Below, in pieces: positions 40,572 to 48,653 of a stretch of DNA of 64,000 bases. How positions within the stretch are numbered: position 1 is the first letter of the stretch; the number at the start of each line of letters is the position of its first letter. The notes beneath the pieces were generated by a model. It did not search any database. It was not told where the DNA came from and was given only the letters and a program-made list of their open reading frames with translations. The stretch covers positions 310,001-374,000 of the forward strand of contig NZ_CANLVF010000004.1 of the NCBI RefSeq assembly GCF_947494555.1, in the 5' to 3' direction. The stretch comes from an uncultured Roseibium sp. Lineage in GTDB: Bacteria; Pseudomonadota; Alphaproteobacteria; Rhizobiales; Stappiaceae. Position numbers and translations under genes: made by a program.

Positions 40572-43511
40572 ATGACGTCAGCCTCGAACAAAACCATCCA
40601 AAGAAGCAGCCTCTCGGGGCTAGTTTTGGTACCGTTTGGATATGGCTTCCAGCGCGCCACGCTATCGGAAAGCGAAATAACCTTTTCGGGCAGAACCTCA
40701 CGGCGTGTCGCCATCTCAGAAGTCGCCGCTTCGCCATTCTTGCGCAGGACGCTAGGTTTCGCGGTGCTGGTCCTGCCACTTGCGGGCGGAGACGAGATTA
40801 AGCTTGCCGGCGTAAGAGCCACCGAAGCAGCAGCCATGGTTTCGGCCATAAAGTCATCCTGGCGCCTTCACTTCGAGGAACTGGTCCTTAAGGTGCAGGA
40901 TGAATTGAAGGTGCTGGCCGATGTTGTCCAGCGCCTGAAACAACCGAGGCGCTACCCGTCGGCCTGTCTTCTAGATCCATATCTTGAGCAGGCATTCCGC
41001 GTTCTAAAAACCCTGCCCGAGCATATTCCTGAAGGCACCCTGGACGCTGACCAACAAGCGCTTGTCGATGTGATCCGAGAGTTTCAGAGCGCGCCAGACG
41101 CGCTGCGTAAACGCGCGATCGATACGTTCATCGATACGGAATTGGCCGTGGCGAGCGTATTTCTGGATACGATTGAATCCAATCCCCTGACTCCCGAGCA
41201 ACGACTTGCGGTGCTTTCCGACGAAGACGCAACGCTGATTCTGGCTGGCGCCGGATCGGGCAAGACAAGCGTAATCGTCGCTAAAGCGGCTAATCTTATT
41301 CGTCAGAAGATCCGGAAACCGGAGGAAATCCTTTTGTTGGCTTTCGGAAAGGCAGCCGCTGCTGAGATGGCAGAGAGAATTGAAGAACGCTCTGGCGCTT
41401 CCGTCATAGCGTCGACCTTTCATGCCCTCGGCTATGACATCATCAGGGAAGTCGAAAAAGGTGCGCCCGCCCTGGCACCGCACGCCAGCGACGATGCGCA
41501 ATTCCGGGCACTATTGCGAGATATTCTGGTCAACGAGCTGGCCACGCAGCCGAAAATGGCTCTGCTCATTCTGAAGTGGTTTTCCGAGCTCTACACGCCC
41601 TTCAAAAGCGAATGGGATTTCAAGACAAAAGCGACTTACTACGAATATATCGAAGCCCACGAACTCCGAACCCTGCAGGGCGAATTGGTCAAAAGTTTTG
41701 AAGAACTTGAGATCGCAAATTGGCTGTATCTGAACGGTGTGGCCTATGAATATGAACCGGATTACGAGCATGAGCTTCCAGAGAACACGCGCAAGGCCTA
41801 TACGCCGGACTTCCGCCTCACCGAAAGTGGTCTCTACATTGAACATTTCGGTGTTCGCAAAGCCCGCGGCCCAGACGGAGAAACGAGGCTGATGACCGCG
41901 CCTCATGTCGATCGGCAAAGCTATCTTGACGGGATGACGTGGAAACGACGTGTACATGAAGAAAACGGCACTCAGCTCATAGAAACCTACAGCTATGAAC
42001 GGGTGGAAAACAGGCTTCTGGACGCGCTCGAAGAGAAATTGAAGCCGCATGTCACCTTCAACCCGGTTCCGTCAGAGCGGGTGTTCAACCGGCTGGCCGA
42101 AATGGGGCAGATAGATGCCTTCACCCAGACCCTCGGGACGTTTTTGCGGCACTTCAAGAGTTCCGGTTCATCAATCAAAACATGCGAGGCGCGGGCCAAA
42201 ATATCCAAGGACAAAGCCCGATCGCTGTCCTTTTTGAAGATCTTCGATGCTGTCTATCAGTCCTATCAGAAGCAGCTCGGCAACCGGATCGATTTCGAAG
42301 ACATGATCGTGCGGGCAACCAAGTATGTTCGGACTGGAAATTATCAAAGCCCGTTCCGGCACCTTCTGGTCGATGAATTCCAGGATATTTCCGAAGGTCG
42401 GGCGCAACTTCTCTTGGCGCTAAAAGACCAACACAAGGATGCCCGCCTCTTTGCCGTCGGTGACGACTGGCAATCAATCTACCGGTTTACAGGATCGGAC
42501 CTTCACCTGATGCGCAGCTTCGGGAAGGTTTTCGGCGGTAGGTTCGCCGGGGCCAGCGGAATCCACCGGGTCGTCGATCTGGGGCGGACCTTCCGAAGCG
42601 TCGACAGGATTGCATTGCCGGCGCGGGCGTTTGTTCTCAAGAACCCGTTGCAGATCAGAAAACAAGTAATTCCTGCCAAATCGGCGGACAAGCCGCGCAT
42701 TTATGTTTCCTATTACCAGAAACGTAAGGAGGATCATGCTTTACGCTCGGCGCTTGATGACATTTCAAACCATTCAGAAGGTACCGAGATTTCCGTTCTC
42801 CTGCTGGGCCGGTATAATTTCCTGAGGCCCAAAAACTTCAGTCAGATTAATTCCGCTTACCCCAAGCTATTGCTCCGATACATGACCGTCCACGGGTCCA
42901 AGGGGCTGGAAGCAGACCATGTGGTAATCCTTCGCGCTGATACCGGTCGCATGGGATTTCCATCTGAGATCGTTGATGACCCGTTGTTGGATCTCGTCCT
43001 GCCTGAACCGGAGGCCTACGATCACGCAGAAGAGCGGAGGCTCTTTTATGTCGCCCTAACGCGTGCAAAGAAGACAGTCACAATCCTTGCAAGCCTTGAG
43101 GAACCCTCGGTTTTCGTGCGTGAAATGGTGGAGAGTACAGATGTTGAGGTGATTTCAAAGGAGGAAAAAGTTACCGCCCAGGCCAGATGCAGCGAATGCG
43201 GTGGGCGGATGCTACCGGGGACTTCGAAGAAGGGGAATGTTTATTTCTACTGCGAGCACCGACGGCTATGTGGCTATACAAGCCAGGCCTGTTCCAAGTG
43301 CGGTACAGACATACCCGTTAACAGCCTAACCAAACTGCACGTGTTCGAATGCAGTTGCGGTGCAGAGTTTCCGGCATGCCCCGAATGTAAAGATGGCTGG
43401 CTGGTTGAAAGGTCTGGCCGCTACGGCGCATTTCTGGGCTGTGTCAATTTCCCGAAGTGCAGCGGCAAAAAGAAGATAGGCAAGAACGGGAGCATCGACC
43501 CAACCCAATAA
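40572..43511 (+). CDS. UvrD-like (helicase IV type) helicase with nuclease-like insertion and topoisomerase zinc ribbons
   Basis: 979 residues from ATG 40572. Superfamily 1A helicase: Walker A AGAGSGKT (225-232), Walker B LLVDEFQDIS, motif III GDDWQSIYRF, motif V TVHGSKGLEADHVV, motif VI RRLFYVALTRAKK. Between motifs Ia and II lies an insertion with EELEIANWLYLNG (Glu380), TPDFRL (Asp413) and YIEHFG (Glu424), the arrangement of a Vsr/PD-(D/E)XK-like endonuclease. The C-terminus has several Cys pairs (CSECGG, CSKCGT, CPECKDG, GCVNFPKCSGKKK) like type IA topoisomerase zinc fingers. It should unwind and perhaps nick DNA. Single gene; defence or recombination repair on the island is likely. Confidence 0.88.
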   Translation: MTSASNKTIQRSSLSGLVLVPFGYGFQRATLSESEITFSGRTSRRVAISEVAASPFLRRTLGFAVLVLPLAGGDEIKLAGVRATEAAAMVSAIKSSWRLHFEELVLKVQDELKVLADVVQRLKQPRRYPSACLLDPYLEQAFRVLKTLPEHIPEGTLDADQQALVDVIREFQSAPDALRKRAIDTFIDTELAVASVFLDTIESNPLTPEQRLAVLSDEDATLILAGAGSGKTSVIVAKAANLIRQKIRKPEEILLLAFGKAAAAEMAERIEERSGASVIASTFHALGYDIIREVEKGAPALAPHASDDAQFRALLRDILVNELATQPKMALLILKWFSELYTPFKSEWDFKTKATYYEYIEAHELRTLQGELVKSFEELEIANWLYLNGVAYEYEPDYEHELPENTRKAYTPDFRLTESGLYIEHFGVRKARGPDGETRLMTAPHVDRQSYLDGMTWKRRVHEENGTQLIETYSYERVENRLLDALEEKLKPHVTFNPVPSERVFNRLAEMGQIDAFTQTLGTFLRHFKSSGSSIKTCEARAKISKDKARSLSFLKIFDAVYQSYQKQLGNRIDFEDMIVRATKYVRTGNYQSPFRHLLVDEFQDISEGRAQLLLALKDQHKDARLFAVGDDWQSIYRFTGSDLHLMRSFGKVFGGRFAGASGIHRVVDLGRTFRSVDRIALPARAFVLKNPLQIRKQVIPAKSADKPRIYVSYYQKRKEDHALRSALDDISNHSEGTEISVLLLGRYNFLRPKNFSQINSAYPKLLLRYMTVHGSKGLEADHVVILRADTGRMGFPSEIVDDPLLDLVLPEPEAYDHAEERRLFYVALTRAKKTVTILASLEEPSVFVREMVESTDVEVISKEEKVTAQARCSECGGRMLPGTSKKGNVYFYCEHRRLCGYTSQACSKCGTDIPVNSLTKLHVFECSCGAEFPACPECKDGWLVERSGRYGAFLGCVNFPKCSGKKKIGKNGSIDPTQ

Positions 43512-43956
43512 TTTGTTGCGTCGTGTCAAACTTCTGGGTTCGTCTTCCAGACATTCAATACGGATTGAACGAGTGTCCGCAGAGCGGACAGGGTGTTCTT
43601 ATCTGTGCCTCATGTCCGGTTAACCTGACGCAAGACAACTTCCTTGTCCCAGACCAAGCGCATACTCAGACCGAATCAGGTTTAAACAGCATTTAACTAT
43701 TTTGTGGGTCTCCAATATCAGCAAAATTTTGCAGCTTTCCGATTCCCTTCAAACGCGAATCGTAGCTCATCTCTGTCATAGCTAGCTAAAATCATTGCAT
43801 TTTTCATGAATTCGCATTCAAGCATTAGTCGGGCTCTCCAAATAAGCGGCGTCTTTTAGCACTTAACCCCCAATAGATTGCGCGAGAATCCGTGGGTGTC
43901 CGGGAGTGGTTCTGATTCGCTCCCATTGGTCGAAACGTCGCAAAAAAGAGGACAAG
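43512..43956. other. gene-free spacer before the replication module
   Basis: About 445 bases without a supported gene. AT-rich; probably holds the promoter of the 43957 gene. A chance frame on the minus strand (43825-44121) overlaps the next gene and is not credible. Confidence 0.5.
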
Positions 43957-44598
43957 ATGACTGACATTGACTGGATGAAGCGGAAGTATGCAATCGATCA
44001 CCTCTGCAAACTGTTTGGTATCGTGCAGCCGGAATGCGAGGAGGTTCTGCGTAACGGGCTCGATTGGCAGAAAACCAGGATCTGGGTGCGCAACAAGCTT
44101 GGTGAGGAAGGGCCAGCGCATGAGCTTTTAATTGATGAACCTTCAGTTTGTCGCCTGGTTTTCGAAGAAGTTGAAGGCAAAGAGCCAATCATCCTTGAGG
44201 GCTTCGGGCGGCTTTCGGAAGATCTCAGTCAACTAGATGAATATGATCTGGAACTCAACGTGCGCCAGGCCGAAACCCATTTCGAAAAACACGGATATTC
44301 TCGCAGGTCGGGGCTGGCTTGTAGCGTGGTATCTTCCGCTGATCCTTTGCGCAAAACGGGTCGGCCCAGAAAAACTGACTATATCGCTCTTGAGGACGAT
44401 GCGTTGAACGAACAAATCTCCGGCGACGGGTTCTTCAATCAAAAGGACTTCGACGACTGGGTGACCCAGCGCGCGATGGACAATGACATGTGTGTCCCAG
44501 GAAGAACGAGCCTTCAGGATATGTTTAAGAGCGTCCTGAAAAGAGCACGAGACTGGCAGCATCGGGAAGCAATAAGCCGCGAAGCCCAGGATCAATAG
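43957..44598 (+). CDS. hypothetical protein, head of the replication module
   Basis: 213 residues from the ATG behind AGAGGAC. No family recognised. Features: an N-terminal DWMKRKYAIDHLCKLFG helix, a GRPRKTDYIAL AT-hook-like basic segment (about 143-153), and acidic surroundings. The GRPRK core can contact the minor groove, so DNA binding is possible. It precedes the AlpA-like regulator by 90 bases on the same strand. Confidence 0.6.
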   Translation: MTDIDWMKRKYAIDHLCKLFGIVQPECEEVLRNGLDWQKTRIWVRNKLGEEGPAHELLIDEPSVCRLVFEEVEGKEPIILEGFGRLSEDLSQLDEYDLELNVRQAETHFEKHGYSRRSGLACSVVSSADPLRKTGRPRKTDYIALEDDALNEQISGDGFFNQKDFDDWVTQRAMDNDMCVPGRTSLQDMFKSVLKRARDWQHREAISREAQDQ

Positions 44599-44687
44599 GG
44601 AGCCGGAAATGATTTCCGGCTCTTCCCGGCTGACACTCGGGGTAGAACAAGGTGAGCATGCCTCGTCGTAAAAACGCGAGGTATGCC

Positions 44688-44915
44688 ATGAAATCGAGAC
44701 TCTATGAAACGTCACCCAAGCTCACAACACGCGACGTCGCCGACTATTTGGGACTTGCTGTCTCCACTCTCAATAAAATGCGCCTTAGCGGGAATGGACC
44801 AACGTTCATAAAGCTTGGTCCGCGGCGTGTCGTGTACGACCTCCAGGATGTTGAGGCTTGGGTCGCGGCGCGCAGGCGTAAATCAACGTCCCACACCACT
44901 CCCGACAGCGCTTGA
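44688..44915 (+). CDS. AlpA/excisionase-like HTH protein
   Basis: 75 residues from ATG 44688, chosen for GCGAGG six bases upstream. The MerR-like HTH_17 fold is recognised in LTTRDVADYLGLAVSTLNKMR, GPTFIKLGPRRVVYDLQDVEAWVAARR. AlpA-type proteins activate or direct excision of P4-like satellites and islands. The next start overlaps or nearly touches its stop, so it leads the primase/helicase operon. Confidence 0.85.
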   Translation: MKSRLYETSPKLTTRDVADYLGLAVSTLNKMRLSGNGPTFIKLGPRRVVYDLQDVEAWVAARRRKSTSHTTPDSA

Positions 44916-44923
44916 ATTCGGTC

Positions 44924-45691
44924 ATGCCCGACAAATCTGTTTCTGCAGCGCAACTCGCAAGACTGTCACTGCGTATCACGCTGTTGGTCTTTAATCGTGG
45001 CCTCACCCAACTTCCCAATGACACGTTGCCGCTTGAGCTGGTTGAGGAGCTAAAATCCGGAATTCGAGACGCACATGACTTTCTGATATCGGGGGCTCGA
45101 ACAGACGTGGTTTCGACAGTCGTTGCGAGCAGGCTTTCCAGCCTCCTCGCATACGATTTCCATCCACTCGTGCTCTATTCCCATGCTTTTTCAGCCGACC
45201 GGCGGAGCAATCGACGGGGAAGCGATCGCATTCCAATCGAACAAGATGGCACTGTTATTGAGTTCCCGACGCCTGCCGGTGCTTTTATTCAAACTGAAAA
45301 CCTTCTGCGAGCCGCGGCAGAAAGCCGGCGCCTCATATACCTCTCAGCAGTGGCCGAAGTAGAACGGCTTGCGTTCAACGCTCATCGGTTCGCAGGCAAG
45401 CCTCAAAGGCTCTTTCACCCTGCAATAGACTTTGCCCACAATGGTGAAATCTTTCTCAACAACGCGACTCTCGACAGCGGCGAGTTGCGGTGGACGAAAG
45501 GATTGCGGCCAAGGGAAGAAGAGACGCGCATCACCACCGAAGGCGAATTTGTCAGGCGGCTAGGCGAAGCCCTAGATCTGCTCGGAAACTACGGCATTCA
45601 CCCGGGCTGCTTTATCCCTCCCTGTTCGGCTCCATCGAATTCGGCAGCATCCGGCCGCCACCCCAAAACACGCTCCAAACGAAAGTCATGA
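44924..45691 (+). CDS. hypothetical protein of the satellite replication module
   Basis: 255 residues from ATG 44924; a TTG overlapping the AlpA stop is an alternative. Helical N-terminal two-thirds (SAAQLARLSLRITLLVFN, then ENLLRAAAESRRLIYLSAVAEVERL) and a basic, Pro/Ser-rich C-terminal tail. No motif identified. Between AlpA-like and primase genes with gaps of 8 and 4 bases, so it is co-translated with them and may be a replication accessory protein. Confidence 0.65.
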   Translation: MPDKSVSAAQLARLSLRITLLVFNRGLTQLPNDTLPLELVEELKSGIRDAHDFLISGARTDVVSTVVASRLSSLLAYDFHPLVLYSHAFSADRRSNRRGSDRIPIEQDGTVIEFPTPAGAFIQTENLLRAAAESRRLIYLSAVAEVERLAFNAHRFAGKPQRLFHPAIDFAHNGEIFLNNATLDSGELRWTKGLRPREEETRITTEGEFVRRLGEALDLLGNYGIHPGCFIPPCSAPSNSAASGRHPKTRSKRKS

Positions 45692-45695
45692 GACC

Positions 45696-46640
45696 ATGGC
45701 TGGCGACAATCTGGTTGAGCTTAAGATACGAGTGCGCCTGTCGGACCACATCAGGCTGACGGTAAAACTCACCAGGCAGGGGTCGGAATGGATTGGCTGC
45801 TGTCCCTTTCATCAGGAAAAGACACCGAGTTTCACTGTCAATGACGCCAAGGGGTTCTTCCATTGCTTCGGCTGTCATGCACATGGGGACATTCTTGATT
45901 GGTGGCAAAAATCAGAGGGGCTGAATTTCAACGATGCCCGCGACCGCCTCCGCAGAGAAGCTGGGGACCTGACAACAAACGTGGTACGCCGCTCCAAGCC
46001 CTCATCACCATCCGTCGACAAAGACGCCCTTCGAAAGCAGATGGAAGCGCGATCCATATGGCGGGAGAGTGGACCATTGCGCGGCACAGTTGGCGAAGCG
46101 TATTTGCGGCGCGCTCGTTGCATTGGCATAGAAGCGCTTCCAGATTGCCTTCGCTTTCATCCCGGCCTGTTGCTGGGCCCGCGACAGTCCGAGCGGTGTC
46201 CTGCACTGATTACAGCCGTGACCGATTCAACTGTGAAGCTCGTTGCGATACAGCGCACTTTTCTAAAGAGCGACGGCAGCGGTAAAGCAGCGCTTTCGGC
46301 CCCGAAACGAAGTCTTGGTCCTGTTGGCCAGGGAGTCGTTCGCCTGGCGTCAGCACAAACAATCCTAGGCATAGCAGAAGGGGTCGAAACCGGCCTTTCC
46401 GCTATGGAACTTTTCAGCGTACCGGTCTGGTGCGTGCTTGGCTCCAATCTTTCCCGTGTCGAGCTACCCAACTCGGTGGGGCGTGTTGTTGTCTTTGCTG
46501 ACAAGGGAAGAGCCGGCGAGGATGCGGCCGTCAAGGCAAGAAATGCGTTCCGGTCCCAGGGCAGGAAAGTGGTCGTCCGGTTTCCTGATGCCGGTGAGGA
46601 CTTCAACGACGCATTAAAGGCGATGCGAAATGCATCATGA
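45696..46640 (+). CDS. CHC2 zinc finger/Toprim primase
   Basis: 314 residues. N-terminal CHC2 zinc finger CCPFH (C36, H39) with CFGC (C57, C60), as in DnaG and phage primases, then a Toprim-like domain with AEGVETGLSAMEL and VVVFADKGRAGEDAA (acidic metal residues). Lacks the DnaG helicase-binding C-terminus, typical for plasmid, phage-satellite and ICE primases. It makes RNA primers for element replication. Overlaps the RepA-like gene by 11 bases. Confidence 0.88.
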   Translation: MAGDNLVELKIRVRLSDHIRLTVKLTRQGSEWIGCCPFHQEKTPSFTVNDAKGFFHCFGCHAHGDILDWWQKSEGLNFNDARDRLRREAGDLTTNVVRRSKPSSPSVDKDALRKQMEARSIWRESGPLRGTVGEAYLRRARCIGIEALPDCLRFHPGLLLGPRQSERCPALITAVTDSTVKLVAIQRTFLKSDGSGKAALSAPKRSLGPVGQGVVRLASAQTILGIAEGVETGLSAMELFSVPVWCVLGSNLSRVELPNSVGRVVVFADKGRAGEDAAVKARNAFRSQGRKVVVRFPDAGEDFNDALKAMRNAS

Positions 46641-47763
46641 CCCGCCGAACCAGGCGGGTGATGATTTTGCATTCGCCGCCCTGCGCATCGTCAATCCAGT
46701 TTCATTGCATGGCAAAGACGTTCCGGAACGGGAATGGTTGTGGCCGGACTGGATCCCAATGAACTCGACCACCGCGTTTTATGGCGATGGGGGTACAGGC
46801 AAGTCTCTCATGTCCCAGCAGCTGATGACGGCCTGCGCAACCGGCCTGCCGTTTTTGGGATATGATGTGCTTGAGTGTCCGGTGCTTGGAGTGTTCTGCG
46901 AGGATGATGAAACCGAGCTTCACCGACGGCAGGACCGGATTAATTCCAAGCTCAAACTGGAATTTCGAAGCCTCGGAAACATGCAGTGGGTTTCCCGCGT
47001 TGGCGATGAAAACCTTTTGATGACATTCAGCGGTGAAGGAAGAGGCGAACCTACCCCTTTCTTTCAGCAGATCGTGACGGCTGCGAAACGTGCCAGCGCC
47101 CGGCTTGTCGTTATCGACACAGCGGCCGATACGTTTGGTGGAAATGAAAATATCCGGTCTCAAGTCCGTCAATTTATCTCACTGCTCAACCGCCTGGCCA
47201 TCGAGATCAACGGTGCGGTGGTGCTTCTGGCTCATCCTTCGCAGACTGGCAAAAGCAGCGGCTCCGGTGATGGTGGATCTACGGCGTGGAGCAACTCAGT
47301 CAGATCCCGCCTGTATCTTTCGCGGCCCGAGGAAAAGAATGGCGATCCGGAAGACCCGGACAAACGAATTCTTAGTCGGTTAAAAGCCAATTATGCGCGA
47401 ACGGGAGATCGCCTCGATCTAAGCTGGGAAAGGGGTGCTTTCGAAAGTAACGGCACAAGCGCGGCGCAGACACTCGACAGTCCGGCGGATCGGATCGACG
47501 CCGCAAACCGCGCATTCTTGGCTGGCTTGGCGGAACTGACTGAAAAAGGTCAGCGTTGCAATGTTTATAAGGGTCAACCGAATTACGCTCCCAAGACAAT
47601 CAGAGATTTGACTAACTTCGGCCAAGGATTTGAAGTCTCAGAACTTGACGCGGCAATGAAAAGGTTAATTCGCGAAGGCCGTCTTGAGAGTGTTGAAGAC
47701 GGGCCACCGTCGCGTCGTCGTTCATGCCTGCGGGAAGTTGCCCCTGATATACCCGGTATTTGA
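46630..47763 (+). CDS. RepA-like hexameric helicase (AAA_25)
   Basis: 377 residues. RecA-fold ATPase with Walker A GDGGTGKS (52-59), ARLVVIDTAADTFGG as Walker B (about 157-171), and VVLLAHPSQTGKSSGSGDGGSTAW, the conserved loop of RSF1010 RepA-type helicases. The C-terminus carries a winged helix (EVSELDAAMKRLIREGRLESV). With the primase in front it forms a self-contained replication unit for an excised element. No initiator or origin was recognised. Confidence 0.88.
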   Translation: MHHDPPNQAGDDFAFAALRIVNPVSLHGKDVPEREWLWPDWIPMNSTTAFYGDGGTGKSLMSQQLMTACATGLPFLGYDVLECPVLGVFCEDDETELHRRQDRINSKLKLEFRSLGNMQWVSRVGDENLLMTFSGEGRGEPTPFFQQIVTAAKRASARLVVIDTAADTFGGNENIRSQVRQFISLLNRLAIEINGAVVLLAHPSQTGKSSGSGDGGSTAWSNSVRSRLYLSRPEEKNGDPEDPDKRILSRLKANYARTGDRLDLSWERGAFESNGTSAAQTLDSPADRIDAANRAFLAGLAELTEKGQRCNVYKGQPNYAPKTIRDLTNFGQGFEVSELDAAMKRLIREGRLESVEDGPPSRRRSCLREVAPDIPGI

Positions 47764-47849
47764 CTCTGTGCGCACCGTGGAGCGCGATGCCGCGTCCGTG
47801 CCTACCCAACTCCTCATCGTGCCATCAAGACGCTCTCCAGCGGCCATTT

Positions 47850-48035
47850 ATGGACGAACTGGAAAGTCGTGCGCGGGCCGCAAAACCGGCTGCGGTCGTT
47901 CGGGTGGTTCCAAAGCATGTCGTGCGCGCTCGTACGGTGGACTTCCACCCCCTCCCCCTAAAGGGGGAGGGGGTGGAATCCTTCCGCACCTGGCCAACGT
48001 GGAAGGTCGAGAGGGAATTTGAAGCGCAGAAGTAA
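47850..48035 (+). CDS. possible small protein interrupted by a palindrome
   Basis: 61 codons; MDELESRARAAKPAAVVRVVPKHVV looks like a real N-terminus, but there is no good ribosome-binding site, and a perfect 36-base hairpin (47943-47978) lies inside the frame. It may be a small island gene whose 3' part was changed by insertion of that palindrome. Confidence 0.3.
   Translation: MDELESRARAAKPAAVVRVVPKHVVRARTVDFHPLPLKGEGVESFRTWPTWKVEREFEAQK
47943..47978. repeat. perfect GC-rich inverted repeat (miniature palindrome)
   Basis: Sixteen-base arms TTCCACCCCCTCCCCC and its exact complement, loop TAAA. No T-run follows. It resembles short mobile palindromes dispersed in alphaproteobacterial genomes. 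It lies 180 bases after the RepA-like stop. Confidence 0.85.
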
Positions 48036-48180
48036 AAAATACAATGCTCTCAATACTTTAATTTCATTTCTAGGTGGGAGCGTGAGGCGAAGTGGACTAC
48101 AATAAAGGGGATCTAATAAGCACACACACCGCGTCTTTCTATAATGATTTCATAGGCTTGCGCTTTTTGCATAGCTCTCT

Positions 48181-48560
48181 TCAATCTTCTGCGATCGTCT
48201 TAATCAGTTGTGATTGAGTATATTTTTCTACGCCCCTGGCGATTTGTATCGGAGATTGCGTGTTCTGCGCAGATTGGCTTCCGCAAGCGTTTTTGTCCTC
48301 AAAGCGTTGAACCTTTCCTACACTTACCTTGTAGGCCGTCGCGACCTTCCGGACACTGTCGCCGCTCACCAGAGCTGACCGGATTGCGTTTGTGGAGCTT
48401 TGTCCAGCTTCGGGCGACCGCGGGTCGCTCCTTCGGCGCGCACGTGCAAGGCCGTAATTTACTCTGTCTCGGATCATTGCTCTCTCAAACTCCGCGAACA
48501 CACCCATCATCTGGAACGTCACTTTGCCCGCTGGCGTTGTGGCGTCGATACCGTACCGCC
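48181..48560 (-). pseudogene. remnant of a Hin/Tn3-type serine resolvase
   Basis: The C-terminal part only. DATTPAGK runs into FQMMGVFAEFERAMIRDRV (the end of the catalytic domain and the E-helix), then GLARARRR and a helix-turn-helix DNA-binding end (VRKVATAYKVSVGKVQRF). The first ~100 residues with the catalytic Ser are missing, so it cannot be active. It lies between the replication module and McrBC and probably marks an old recombination junction. Confidence 0.75.
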
Positions 48561-48653
48561 ATCATTGACTTCAAGATCAGACAGTAGAAACTGAACTAGA
48601 CAGGTGTCTCGAAAGCTAGATACACCTGACGGTTAAGTGGATGGGAAATCGCT

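Noticed and set aside
40385..40849. Minus-strand frame of 154 codons at the helicase start
   Set aside because: Antisense to the helicase N-terminus and overlaps its promoter; no family resemblance.
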